Source: Hahellaceae bacterium (GTDB taxonomy: Bacteria; Pseudomonadota; Gammaproteobacteria; Pseudomonadales; Oleiphilaceae). From it: 64,000 nt of DNA. Every line of letters starts with the position of its first letter. Positions within the stretch are counted from its first letter, which is position 1. The notes under the pieces are model-generated. The model saw only the letters and a program-made list of their open reading frames with translations. It ran no database searches and had not been told where the DNA came from. The stretch is taken from NCBI GenBank assembly GCA_016716085.1, contig JADJWY010000023.1, forward strand, positions 682,001 through 746,000, given 5' to 3'. Both the position numbers and the translations under genes were made by a program. Shown here piece by piece: positions 9,174-17,963 of this stretch.

Positions 9174-9806
9174 CTAAATATACGCCCGATCTTTCAGTGC
9201 GGTTCGAATGGCTGCCTGCACCGCATCAAGCGGGGCCGCTGCATCAATCACACTATAGCGATCCGGTCGCAGGGCGGCACGTTCCAGATAACAGGCCTGA
9301 ACGCGTTCATAAAAGGCCATTTTTTCCGTTTCAAAACGATCCAACGCGCCACGCTTACGTGCACGCGACATTCCCATTTCAGGGTCTATCGTGAGGATCA
9401 CAGTCAAATCCGGTGCAAAGCCTTGCTGCACCAGAATCTCAAGTTGCGCGATCTGCTGCATGGGCAGACCACGCCCCCCTCCCTGATAGGCATAGGTTGC
9501 GTCAGTGAAACGATCAGAAATAACCGTCGTCCCCTTCGCCAGCAAGGGTCGGATCAACGTATCGATATGCTGGGCTCTGGCAGCGAACATCAGCAGCAGC
9601 TCGGCGGTAGAACTAAAGGATTCATCCCTTGGCCGTAGGAGTAGTTCCCGAATCTCTTCCGCCAAGGGTGTCCCACCCGGTTCACGGGTAACCGCAACGG
9701 TATGACCAGCCTGCTCAAAAAGGGTTTGGATGTAGTTAAGGTTTGTGGATTTCCCTGTCCCTTCAATGCCTTCCAGCGTAATAAAAGGAGCAAACGAAGC
9801 ATTCAT
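9174..9806 (-). CDS. tmk: Thymidylate kinase
   Basis: Phosphorylates dTMP to dTDP. The P-loop is GIEGTGKST at residues 13-21, the DRF motif is SDRFTDATYAYQGGGRG, and the arginine-rich LID is SRARKRG. Length 210 residues, normal for the family. It follows mltG with a 26-base gap. In Pseudomonas the next gene of this operon is holB (DNA polymerase III delta'), but here the operon stops at a terminator facing acnB. Confidence 0.96.
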   Translation of the reverse strand: MNASFAPFITLEGIEGTGKSTNLNYIQTLFEQAGHTVAVTREPGGTPLAEEIRELLLRPRDESFSSTAELLLMFAARAQHIDTLIRPLLAKGTTVISDRFTDATYAYQGGGRGLPMQQIAQLEILVQQGFAPDLTVILTIDPEMGMSRARKRGALDRFETEKMAFYERVQACYLERAALRPDRYSVIDAAAPLDAVQAAIRTALKDRAYI

Positions 9807-9832
9807 ATCAGGTCTCAGGTTAATTCTGTCGC

Positions 9833-10846
9833 TCAGTGCGAGCGGTAATCCGCTTTACGCTTGAGTTGATAGGCTTTGACCGCCTCATTGTGTTCTTCCA
9901 GCGTTTTAGAGAACACATGGCTGCCGTCACCCTTAGCAACGAAATAAAGATAACCCTCAATGCGCGGCTTCACCGCCGCCTGAATCGCCGCTTCACTGGA
10001 CAATGCGATCGGTGTGGGTGGTAATCCAGGAATGACATACGTGTTGTAAGGCGTTGCCTCCAGCAGGTGCTTGCGCCTGATCTTGCCTTGATAGGCATCG
10101 CCCATGCCATAAATCACTGTTGGATCCGTTTGCAATTTCATTCCTTTCGCCAATCTCAGGTTAAAGACGCCAGAAATCAGGTCGCGTTCCTCAGCTTTTC
10201 CGGTTTCTTTCTCGACAATCGACGCCAGAATCAGCGCTTCGTAGGGCGAACCAACCACCGCTTCAGCCGTTTTACTCTGCCACGCCGTCTCCAGAACCCC
10301 CTTCAAGCGAGTGTTGGCCGCCAACAGAATCTGCTTGTCAGACATTCCCTTGTGATAAAAATAAGTATCAGGGAAAAACTGCCCTTCTGCATTTGCAACA
10401 TCCAAACCAAGCTCAGCTGCCAGTGCTTCAGGATCCCAGGACTGAATCTCAGCAACAAGTTTAGGGTGACGCCCAACTTCGTCCCTTATCTCTTTGATTC
10501 GCCATCCTTCCAGGAGTCTGATCCCATACTGAACGGCTCTCCCTGAGCTGAGCAGCTCAAAAATGTCGTAAAGCGACAATCCAGTGGGAAGCTCATATTC
10601 CCCCACTTTAAGGCGACGGTCGTAATCGTAGTAGCGCCCAAGCAACGAGGCGAGGCGTGCCGACTCGATCACTCCGGCATCCTGCAATTTAGCGACGACA
10701 ATCGACAGGTTATCTCCCTGCGCCAGCTCCAGGGTGACCGGGTTTGTATAGACGAGGGGCTGTTTGAAACTGGCCAGCAGGTATTGGATCGTTCCCAATG
10801 CCGCCAGAATAAGCAATCCAGATAACCAGGTAATTCGTTTTAACAA
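9833..10846 (-). CDS. mltG: Endolytic murein transglycosylase MltG (YceG)
   Basis: Inner-membrane lytic transglycosylase that cuts nascent glycan strands. One N-terminal membrane segment (about residues 5-25) is followed by a periplasmic LysM-like part and the YceG domain. The catalytic glutamate should be Glu212 in ASIVEKET, matching Glu218 of E. coli by motif. The FFPDTY motif lies near residue 157. Length 337. It overlaps the end of pabC by 7 bases, so translation is likely coupled. Confidence 0.95.
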   Translation of the reverse strand: MLKRITWLSGLLILAALGTIQYLLASFKQPLVYTNPVTLELAQGDNLSIVVAKLQDAGVIESARLASLLGRYYDYDRRLKVGEYELPTGLSLYDIFELLSSGRAVQYGIRLLEGWRIKEIRDEVGRHPKLVAEIQSWDPEALAAELGLDVANAEGQFFPDTYFYHKGMSDKQILLAANTRLKGVLETAWQSKTAEAVVGSPYEALILASIVEKETGKAEERDLISGVFNLRLAKGMKLQTDPTVIYGMGDAYQGKIRRKHLLEATPYNTYVIPGLPPTPIALSSEAAIQAAVKPRIEGYLYFVAKGDGSHVFSKTLEEHNEAVKAYQLKRKADYRSH

Positions 10847-11709
10847 GTGCGTGCTTTCCAGGGCAGTTGTAAGTTTTCATGAACGGGACGCTGCCAGACC
10901 TCGATCACCGGATTCACATCCAGCACACGACCATTTACCATCGCTACCGGAACCACCCCAAATACACTGTTAATCAGTGCCAGAGATGTTACCTCTCCTA
11001 AAATATCACCAGCCACCAGTGGTTCGACAGTTAAGCCTGGACAGTTTCGCACCGCGCCACTGAGAAGAAAGTCGCGCATGACGCCTTCAATACCCGCATT
11101 ACGAAGATCAGGTGTAATCCATCGCCCCCGCCTCAATGCCACCAGATTAGAGCGCGTGCCCTCAATGAGAAAACCGTCCTGATCCAGAACCAGTCCTTCG
11201 AACTCCTCGGCAGCCAGCTCCCGGGCGGCCATGACCTGAGACAGACGGTTCAGGTGTTTAATACCTCCCAAGCAACGATCCGCGACCAAGGGCCACTCCA
11301 GGCACCTTACAGCAACGCCCTCACGATAGACCCTATCATCAGGCATGTCATAAGCCTGAATGGAAATGATCTCCATCGCATCAGAGTCACATAACGGCCG
11401 ATAACCTACCCCAGCAGCTCGCACGAGTGTCAAACGAACCAGCGCATCCACCGCCGTACCTAAATGGGCGGCTACCTGAGCCTCCAAAAAGACGCGAATA
11501 GCCTCAACATCAACGGCTTGGCTAAATCCCAGCCTGTTCAAGCCGCGCAACAGTCGCTTGGCATGAAACGGCCACAGCACAAGCGCGCCCGAAGCAAAGC
11601 GCAACGTTTCAAAGACTCCGTCGCCATAGTAAAGGCCCCGATTCGACACGGGCAGGAGAGACTGTATTTGCCGATCGACAAATGTAATCACAACGGGGAG
11701 AGAGCACAC
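10840..11709 (-). CDS. pabC: Aminodeoxychorismate lyase
   Basis: PLP enzyme of fold type IV that releases pyruvate from 4-amino-4-deoxychorismate to give p-aminobenzoate for folate. The Schiff-base lysine is Lys151 in LGGIKHLNR. The family pattern RGLYYGDGVFETLR sits at residues 24-37, and a late EVTSLALINSVFGV segment is typical. The start is a GTG at 11709; another GTG six codons downstream is possible. It lies 61 bases after acpP, in the position that fabF normally separates. Confidence 0.93.
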   Translation of the reverse strand: MCSLPVVITFVDRQIQSLLPVSNRGLYYGDGVFETLRFASGALVLWPFHAKRLLRGLNRLGFSQAVDVEAIRVFLEAQVAAHLGTAVDALVRLTLVRAAGVGYRPLCDSDAMEIISIQAYDMPDDRVYREGVAVRCLEWPLVADRCLGGIKHLNRLSQVMAARELAAEEFEGLVLDQDGFLIEGTRSNLVALRRGRWITPDLRNAGIEGVMRDFLLSGAVRNCPGLTVEPLVAGDILGEVTSLALINSVFGVVPVAMVNGRVLDVNPVIEVWQRPVHENLQLPWKARTC

Positions 11710-11770
11710 CTGACAACCCTATCCAAGAGGAATAAGGCCAGACATCAGGCATGCATAACCAGCGTGAGGT

Positions 11771-12004
11771 TTACTGATGCGCCAGGATAAAGTCGATAGC
11801 GTCTTGTACAGTCGTAATTTTCTCTGCTTCCTCATCCGGAATTTCGGTCTCGAATTCTTCTTCGAGCGCCATAACTAATTCCACAGTGTCCAGGGAGTCC
11901 GCGCCAAGATCCTCGACGAACTTGGAAGTAGCTTGTACTTCTGACTCCTTCACGCCCAGCTGTTCGCATACGATTTTCTTAACACGTTCTTCAACTGTAC
12001 TCAT
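11771..12004 (-). CDS. acpP: Acyl carrier protein
   Basis: The 77-residue acidic carrier of fatty acid synthesis. Ser37 in GADSLDTVELVM receives 4'-phosphopantetheine. A strong ribosome binding site (AGAGAGGAAA) precedes the ATG. The 99-base gap to fabG contains a run of nine Ts on the transcribed strand just after the fabG stop codon, preceded by only a short GCG/CGC stem. That could partly terminate the upstream transcript and, with an internal promoter, explain separate high expression of acpP. Confidence 0.97.
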   Translation of the reverse strand: MSTVEERVKKIVCEQLGVKESEVQATSKFVEDLGADSLDTVELVMALEEEFETEIPDEEAEKITTVQDAIDFILAHQ

Positions 12005-12103
12005 ATTTTCCTCTCTGTTTTAGGTATTCCAAGCGGCTTCTTCCGAGCTGCTATGATTTCATTTTACGGTGAAATGGCAGTATGTGCGATAAAAAAAAAC
12101 GCG

Positions 12104-12835
12104 CTACGCCATATACATGCCGCCATTTACCTGAATAGTTTCACCGGTAATATAGCCTGCCCCATCTGAAGCCAGAAATGCAACGACTGCCGCAACATCT
12201 GAGGGCTGCCCCAAACGCCCCAAAGGCACCGCCTGCAGCATGGCTTCGCGCTGACTATCACTCAGGGCATGCGTCATGTCAGTGTCGATAAACCCGGGTG
12301 CAACCGCATTCAAAGTAATGCCACGACTACCCAGCTCGCGCGCCAACGTTCGGGTCAGCGCTTCCAACCCACCTTTTGCTGCCGCATAATTGACCTGCCC
12401 CGCATTCCCCATGGAGGCAACCACGGAGCTGATATTGATTATTCGCCCCCAACGAGCCTTCATCATACCTCGACTGACCGCCTTGCACAGCCGGAAAACA
12501 GACGTCAGGTTCGTCTCCAGAACTGCGTGCCAGTCTTCATCTTTCATGCGCAAAATTAAGCCATCACGAGTAATGCCGGCGTTATTGACGAGCACCGCAA
12601 TCGTGCCATATTCAGACTCAATCCGACTCAATAAGGCAGCAACCTGCTCGGGCTGGGTCACATCACACGCAATCCCAACCCCCTTTCCTGCCGTCAGGTA
12701 ATCTGAAATTTTATCCGCCCCCCCGACAGTCGTAGCGGTACCAACTACCCAATACCCTTCTACCACGAGCGTCTCAGCGATAGCACGCCCTATACCTCGG
12801 GAAGCCCCCGTCACCAAAGCAACCTTTTGACTCAT
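12104..12835 (-). CDS. fabG: 3-oxoacyl-ACP reductase
   Basis: Short-chain dehydrogenase that reduces 3-oxoacyl-ACP with NADPH. The cofactor motif TGASRGIG starts at residue 9, NNAG follows, and the Ser-Tyr-Lys triad lies in NISSVVAS and NYAAAKGG. The ATG at 12835 is chosen because it gives the standard MSQKVALVTGAS start, overlaps the fabD stop as ATGA, and has AAGGAGG upstream. A longer reading frame with nine more residues is not supported. Product: 243 residues. Confidence 0.96.
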   Translation of the reverse strand: MSQKVALVTGASRGIGRAIAETLVVEGYWVVGTATTVGGADKISDYLTAGKGVGIACDVTQPEQVAALLSRIESEYGTIAVLVNNAGITRDGLILRMKDEDWHAVLETNLTSVFRLCKAVSRGMMKARWGRIINISSVVASMGNAGQVNYAAAKGGLEALTRTLARELGSRGITLNAVAPGFIDTDMTHALSDSQREAMLQAVPLGRLGQPSDVAAVVAFLASDGAGYITGETIQVNGGMYMA

Positions 12836-13764
12836 GCGCCCTCCTTGCTCAAATGCTCCCATGTCGCACCATCAGCCAAGGCCTCTACCGTGGCGACTTT
12901 ATCAATTTTTTTCACAAGCCCAGTCAGCACCTTACCCGGCCCGCACTCCAGATAATGGGTCGCACCCGCAGCACTCATGGCCGAAATTGTTTCAGTCCAG
13001 CGGACCGTTGAGTACAGTTGCATCAGCAAATTAGTACGAATCCGCTCAGGAGACGTTTCCGCCTGTGCCGATACGTTCTGATAGACAGGCAGCGTTGGGG
13101 GGTGCAGCTGAATAGCCTGCATCTCTGATTCGAGCTTCGCCGCCGCTGGCTTCATTAATGCCGAATGCGCAGGAACGCTTACGGCAAGCTTAATCGCCCG
13201 CTTTGCGCCTTTAGCTTTAAGAATTCCGATTGCCCGATCAACCGCCGATTCGTGCCCGGCAATAACGACCTGCCCCGGACAATTGAAATTGACGGGGTCA
13301 ACACATTGACCCTGCTCAGCCTCACGACACCCCGCAATCACACCCGCATCATCTAACCCTAGCACCGCAGCCATCGCAGTTTGCTCGGTCTCAACAGCCT
13401 GCTGCATGAATTGCCCACGCAGCGACACCAGCCTGACTGCGTCTTCAAATCGAATCACGCCTGCAGCCACCAGCGCCGTCCACTCACCCAAACTATGCCC
13501 TGCAACAGCCTTGAGCTGAGCCTTAAGGGTCGAAGGCACCGCGTCCCAAAGACCTATACTGGTCACCAAAACAGCGGGTTGGGTTATATCAGTCCGGTTC
13601 AACTTATCTTCCGGCCCATTGAGGACGATCTCCCGTAAATCGTAGCCCAAAAGGTTACTGGCCTGATCCAGGCGCTGACTCAGACTCGGAATTCGTTCAA
13701 TCAGATCGGACAGCATGCCAACACTCTGGCTACCTTGTCCTGGAAAAACAACGACGTGAGACAT
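12832..13764 (-). CDS. fabD: Malonyl-CoA:ACP transacylase
   Basis: Loads malonate from CoA onto ACP. The GHSLGEW motif holds the nucleophile Ser91, the catalytic His lies in SVPAHSALM, and the N-terminal FPGQGSQ motif marks the family. The ATG at 13764 is chosen because it puts MSHVVVFPGQGSQ at the N-terminus. The open frame extends 42 codons upstream into an unrelated, cysteine-rich reading of the intergenic region. Product: 310 residues. The stop codon overlaps the fabG start. Confidence 0.96.
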   Translation of the reverse strand: MSHVVVFPGQGSQSVGMLSDLIERIPSLSQRLDQASNLLGYDLREIVLNGPEDKLNRTDITQPAVLVTSIGLWDAVPSTLKAQLKAVAGHSLGEWTALVAAGVIRFEDAVRLVSLRGQFMQQAVETEQTAMAAVLGLDDAGVIAGCREAEQGQCVDPVNFNCPGQVVIAGHESAVDRAIGILKAKGAKRAIKLAVSVPAHSALMKPAAAKLESEMQAIQLHPPTLPVYQNVSAQAETSPERIRTNLLMQLYSTVRWTETISAMSAAGATHYLECGPGKVLTGLVKKIDKVATVEALADGATWEHLSKEGA

Positions 13765-13831
13765 AAGATCCACTTTCTCTTTGAAGGATTCTCTCGACCA
13801 GCCATGGTCGCATGCAAAAGAGGCGATATTA

Positions 13832-14842
13832 TTACAACAACTCGTCGAGTCTTGCATAGACTTTTTGCGGCACCTGATGCTCAGCCTCAATCATGGCCTG
13901 AAGGATTGCGCACTCAAAGCCAATCACCTGGCTGTTTCCGTGACATTTCACCACTGTACGCGTCAAACCCACCAGACTGGCGCCGTTATGACGCGAGGGG
14001 TCCAGAATGGCCAGCAATCGCTTTAATAATGGCGCTGCCAGAAGGCCGACGAGTCGACCATACCACCCCACTTTAAATTGCTGCCGTAAAAGCTCAGCCA
14101 TCATGCGCCCCACACCTTCACCGGTCTTCAAAGCCACATTCCCAACAAATCCATCACAAACAACCACATTAACGTCGGTTTTAAATAGTGAATCCCCTTC
14201 GATAAATCCCGAGTAGTTGAGGGAGGGGCTTTCAGCCATCATGCGCGACGCAAGGCGCACCTGCTCATTCCCCTTGGTTTCCTCCTCCCCAACATTCAAC
14301 AGCGCCACTTTGGGCGACGTTTTCCCTTCCATGGCCTCGACCATGGCAGACCCCATCAGCGCGAACTGGTACAAATGCTCAGCGCGGCAATCAACATTGG
14401 CACCAAGATCAACGACATAGCAAAGATTGTAGGAAGACGGAATGCGCTTAATAATGGCAGGGCGGTCAATTTCAGGATGCGTTTTCAGAATCGAGCGAGA
14501 CAAAAGCATCAGGGCCCCCGTATTTCCTGCGCTAACGCAGGCATCATGACCGTCACGCACAAGCTGAAGTGCAGCAGACATTGAAGTGTTTGCCCGATTA
14601 CGGAGCACTTGGGAGGGTTTATCTGACATGCCAACCACATCAGGCACATGCAGGACCATTAAACGCTCACGCAGGGATCCATCAGCACTGGAGATGAGAG
14701 GAGTAATATCAGCTTCTCGCCCAACCAATGTGATACTCAACAAAGGATGGCCAGCGAGAATTTTGAGGGACGCAGAAACAGCTGGAGCGGGGCCATTATC
14801 CCCGCTCATGACGTCGACAGCTAGTTTCAGCGGCCGAGACAA
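13832..14842 (-). CDS. plsX: Phosphate acyltransferase PlsX
   Basis: Converts acyl-ACP to acyl-phosphate, the donor for PlsY in phospholipid synthesis; peripheral at the inner membrane. Typical segments are AVDVMSGDNGP at the N-terminus, SAGNTGALM, VDLGANVDC, NVGEEETKG and VCDGFVGNVALKTGEG. Length 336. It lies between rpmF (20-base gap) and fabD (67-base gap) in the usual rpmF-plsX-fab order. Confidence 0.96.
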   Translation of the reverse strand: MSRPLKLAVDVMSGDNGPAPAVSASLKILAGHPLLSITLVGREADITPLISSADGSLRERLMVLHVPDVVGMSDKPSQVLRNRANTSMSAALQLVRDGHDACVSAGNTGALMLLSRSILKTHPEIDRPAIIKRIPSSYNLCYVVDLGANVDCRAEHLYQFALMGSAMVEAMEGKTSPKVALLNVGEEETKGNEQVRLASRMMAESPSLNYSGFIEGDSLFKTDVNVVVCDGFVGNVALKTGEGVGRMMAELLRQQFKVGWYGRLVGLLAAPLLKRLLAILDPSRHNGASLVGLTRTVVKCHGNSQVIGFECAILQAMIEAEHQVPQKVYARLDELL

Positions 14843-14862
14843 ATCAGCTTTAGAGGCGGAGA

Positions 14863-15042
14863 TCAGTCGTCAGACTTCTCAATCACTTTCTTGCCACGGT
14901 AAAAACCGTCTGGCGTGACATGGTGACGTCTGTGCTTCTCACCGGTGGTGGAATCAATTGACAGTGCAGATGCCTTGAGGGCATCGTGTGATCTGCGCAT
15001 ATCGCGGCGTGATCTAGATTTCTTATCCTGTTGAACAGCCAT
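14863..15042 (-). CDS. rpmF: 50S ribosomal protein L32
   Basis: A small gene of 59 residues. Translation of the minus strand from the ATG at 15042 begins MAVQQDKKSRSRRDMRRSHD and continues with HHVTPDGFYRGKKVI, the L32 signature. It is rich in Lys and Arg and ends in SDD. It sits between yceD and plsX as in most gammaproteobacteria, linking ribosome and membrane lipid supply in one transcript. Confidence 0.96.
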   Translation of the reverse strand: MAVQQDKKSRSRRDMRRSHDALKASALSIDSTTGEKHRRHHVTPDGFYRGKKVIEKSDD

Positions 15043-15076
15043 CTCGAAGCTCCTAACTAACTCTCAAATGGTATTA

Positions 15077-15631
15077 CTATTTCTTTAACAATTCCGTCAA
15101 CCCCGCAAAGGGGCTCGGCTTTTCGTTTGTACTTTCCGCCGAAGCAGTCGCTACCGCCAATTCACAGTCACCGTCATCATGGGCCGGAAAGGCTGGCAAG
15201 GCGAGTAAAATCTCGTCTTCCAGAGCCTCCCTGAGATTGACCGCATAACCGTCAAACATCACTGGCTCATACGAACGCGGCAACTGAGCCGCCTGCTCAT
15301 CCGTTTTTACAAATGCAAAAACAAAATCGCTGTCAACCTGATGGTCAACACGATTCATGCAGCGCTGACACTGTAGACCCATGTTAACTTTCACATGCCC
15401 TGAGCAGATCGCCTGACGGTTTTCGTCATAACCAAATGCCAGCTCATAATGAACATCGCTCTTCGGCGAAGCTGAGCCTTCATCGCTTTCGTCATCGACA
15501 TTGGCTGCAGATGAGAAAGCCAGCTCTTCAACCCGCACAAAGTCAGAAAACGGTAAATGCCCTGTGAGCTTGCTCTGGTGTTGCGCGAGCTTATGGGGTT
15601 CAATGTTCTCAAGATGGCAGGGTTCTTTCAT
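15077..15631 (-). CDS. yceD: YceD/DUF177 protein, 23S rRNA accumulation factor
   Basis: 184-residue member of the DUF177 family, reported to influence 23S rRNA accumulation in E. coli and maize. The family's CxxC motif is CQRC near residue 94, with a further conserved region VNLREALEDEILLALPAFP. It is the first gene of the leftward rpmF-plsX-fab operon, 34 bases before rpmF. The 83-base space to the divergent maf should contain both promoters. Confidence 0.9.
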   Translation of the reverse strand: MKEPCHLENIEPHKLAQHQSKLTGHLPFSDFVRVEELAFSSAANVDDESDEGSASPKSDVHYELAFGYDENRQAICSGHVKVNMGLQCQRCMNRVDHQVDSDFVFAFVKTDEQAAQLPRSYEPVMFDGYAVNLREALEDEILLALPAFPAHDDGDCELAVATASAESTNEKPSPFAGLTELLKK

Positions 15632-15714
15632 AGGCGCGCAATTCTAAAGATGCCAATCGATAAAGTCAAAGACTTATGGTATACCAAGCGTAAAGCCAGA
15701 GATGAATTCACGTT

Positions 15715-16290
15715 ATGCGCCTGCTACTTGCTTCAACTTCTCCCTATCGCCGCGAAATGCTCCAACGCCTGCTCTCCCATTTCGACTGCGCCAGCCCGAT
15801 CTGCGATGAGACCCCGGAGACAAACGAGCCCCCTAAAACTCTCGCAGCACGATTATCCGTGCAAAAAGCGGAAAGCCTCTTCGAACAGCACCCAAACTGC
15901 TGGATTCTGGGCGCTGACCAAACCGCCAGCATAGACGGATTACTCCTGGGAAAGCCGGGACATCGCGAAGCGGCGATCAGTCAACTTATGCGTGCCAGTG
16001 GACAATGCGCCACCTTTTACAGCGGTCTGGCGCTGGTCAACAGCAACACCCGGGTCGGAATGCACACGGTTGTTGAAACCCGGGTGCACTTTCGCAGGCT
16101 AGACCGCCCCCAAATTGAACGCTATCTGGACCGTGAAGCTCCCTTTGATTGCGCAGGCAGCTTCAAAATAGAGGGCCTTGGCATTTCGCTGTTTACCCAC
16201 ATCGAAAGCGAAGACCCCACAGCCCTGATTGGCCTACCCTTGATACAGCTCACCGACTATCTCAACATGGCAGGCTTTCAGGTTCCCTAG
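15715..16290 (+). CDS. Maf-family nucleotide pyrophosphatase YceF (m7GTP type)
   Basis: House-cleaning pyrophosphatase that hydrolyses modified nucleotides. The N-terminal loop LLASTSPYRREML, the GADQ motif with the catalytic Asp, the GKPG loop and the AGSFKIEGLGI motif identify the Maf family. The STSPYRR and HCAGSFK-like pattern matches E. coli YceF (7-methyl-GTP) better than YhdE (dTTP/UTP); that subfamily call is by similarity. Length 191. It reads opposite to the flanking yceD and sppA genes. Confidence 0.9.
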   Translation: MRLLLASTSPYRREMLQRLLSHFDCASPICDETPETNEPPKTLAARLSVQKAESLFEQHPNCWILGADQTASIDGLLLGKPGHREAAISQLMRASGQCATFYSGLALVNSNTRVGMHTVVETRVHFRRLDRPQIERYLDREAPFDCAGSFKIEGLGISLFTHIESEDPTALIGLPLIQLTDYLNMAGFQVP

Positions 16291-16307
16291 TTTCCGGCAG
16301 CTCCACC

Positions 16308-17270
16308 CTAGCGCAGCTCTGGATAAGCATGAAGAACAGACTGCGCGACCTGTCTGCCAACAGAGGCACCCAGTCGACTAACCAGCGCCTCAAATGGGTT
16401 CTCGCGCAGGGTATAATCCACCAGATCTTCAACGCCTACGATTTCCCTGGCGACATAGCCACTACTACCCAGGCCATCAATCAACCCCAGCGGCAAGGCC
16501 TGCTCACCTGACCACACCACACCGGAATAAAGCAGAGGCTCATCTTTTTTCAAACGATCCCCCCGTCCATCCTCTACCTGCCGGATAAACTGCTTATGCG
16601 TGGAATCCAGCACATTTTTCCAAATGGCCACCTCTTCCGGTTTCTCAGGCATAAAGGGATCCAAAAATGACTTATGCTCTCCCGAGGTATAATTGCGACG
16701 CTCGACCCCTAACTTTTCGATTGCATCGACGAATCCAAACCCAGCAGCCGTCACACCAATCGAACCGACAAGACTCGCTTTGTCTGCATAAATCGCGTCA
16801 GCGGCCGCGGCAATGTAGTACCCCCCGGACGCCCCAATATCCGCAATCACGGCATAAACCCGCTTTTCAGGCTTCAGCGCCTTCAGGCGTTTTATCTCGT
16901 CGTAGATATAGCCTGCCTGCACAGGACTCCCGCCCGGACTGTTAATCCTGAGAATCACCGCCTTGGCATTTGCCTCGTCAAAAGCATCTCGCAACGCCGT
17001 CACAATATTGTCAGCACTGGCCGCTTCTTCTGCGGCAATCACGCCTGCCACCTCAATTATCGCGGTATGCGGCTTACCCGAGCCATCCCCCGCATGCTCG
17101 ATCGGCCCGGAGAAAACGACCAATATGACGAATAAATACACAAAGGTCAGCGCCTTGAAGAAGATGCCCCAGCGCCGCGCCCGACGCTGCTCCAACACTG
17201 ATGACATGACCAGCTTTTCAAGTAAACGCCATTCCTTTTCCGAGGCCGGTTTGGCCATCTCGTCTTGCAT
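16308..17270 (-). CDS. sppA: Signal peptide peptidase SppA, short (36K) type
   Basis: S49-family serine protease that degrades cleaved signal peptides at the membrane. A membrane anchor lies at about residues 36-56 (FFKALTFVYLFVILVVF). The nucleophile serine is expected in IGASGGYYIA and the general-base lysine in TSGEHKSFLDPF, matching Ser147/Lys199 of B. subtilis SppA by motif. Length 320, the single-domain form. The true start may be Met1 or Met5. It is followed upstream by the HAD phosphatase with a 29-base spacing. Confidence 0.93.
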   Translation of the reverse strand: MQDEMAKPASEKEWRLLEKLVMSSVLEQRRARRWGIFFKALTFVYLFVILVVFSGPIEHAGDGSGKPHTAIIEVAGVIAAEEAASADNIVTALRDAFDEANAKAVILRINSPGGSPVQAGYIYDEIKRLKALKPEKRVYAVIADIGASGGYYIAAAADAIYADKASLVGSIGVTAAGFGFVDAIEKLGVERRNYTSGEHKSFLDPFMPEKPEEVAIWKNVLDSTHKQFIRQVEDGRGDRLKKDEPLLYSGVVWSGEQALPLGLIDGLGSSGYVAREIVGVEDLVDYTLRENPFEALVSRLGASVGRQVAQSVLHAYPELR

Positions 17271-17299
17271 AAGACCGATTCACCCCTTAAACCAATAAA

Positions 17300-17944
17300 T
17301 TACGAAATATAGTTGAGAATATCTTTAAAATCACCCAGCACACCCACAGACGCCAGCTCTATTAGCTCTTCAGGTGGGTGAGCGCCATAAGCCACCCCCA
17401 AACACGCAACGCCAGCCCGCCTTGCCATCTCCAGATCAAAGCTGGTGTCGCCGACCATAAGCATTTCATGTCCCTCAACCTTCAACTCCTGCTGCAACTC
17501 GATCAGCATGCGAGGATCTGGTTTCGAGGCCGTACGGTCTGCACACTTGACGGAGACAAACCAGTCTTCCATCTTCAACCCCTGCAAGGCCCGCTGCATA
17601 CCCTGCCAACTTTTACCGGTCGCAACCGCGAGCGGCACACCCTGCGACCTTATCTTAACCAGGGTATCCACCACCCCAGGAAAGAAATCGTCACGACCGG
17701 ACTCACGGGAAAAAAAATGTTGTGAATAAGCCATACGAAAGGCCTGAACAAACTCGGAACTTTGCACCCCAAAAAGCGACTCAAGCGCCTCCTGCATACC
17801 CAGACCAATAATTCGCCGCGAGGCCTCCTCCCCCGGGAAGGCCGTCCCGACTGCATCACTAGCCACCCGAATACAGTCAACAATGTGGGGAACGGAATTG
17901 ATTAAGGTCCCATCCCAATCAAACACCAACACCTTATATTTCAT
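17300..17944 (-). CDS. HAD-superfamily hydrolase (phosphoglycolate phosphatase-like)
   Basis: HAD subfamily IA phosphatase. Motif I is FDWDGTLINS with the nucleophile Asp, motif II is VATGKS, and motifs III/IV are SKPDP and MVGDTSFDLEMA. The substrate is not determinable: the family includes phosphoglycolate and nucleotide phosphatases. The ATG at 17944 gives MKYKVLVFDWDGTL, close to the family start; an ATG at 17953 adds three residues, and anything further upstream overlaps rluC. About 214 residues. It sits between rluC and sppA, as in Pseudomonas. Confidence 0.88.
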   Translation of the reverse strand: MKYKVLVFDWDGTLINSVPHIVDCIRVASDAVGTAFPGEEASRRIIGLGMQEALESLFGVQSSEFVQAFRMAYSQHFFSRESGRDDFFPGVVDTLVKIRSQGVPLAVATGKSWQGMQRALQGLKMEDWFVSVKCADRTASKPDPRMLIELQQELKVEGHEMLMVGDTSFDLEMARRAGVACLGVAYGAHPPEELIELASVGVLGDFKDILNYIS

Positions 17945-17963
17945 GACATTCATTACATCGCAC

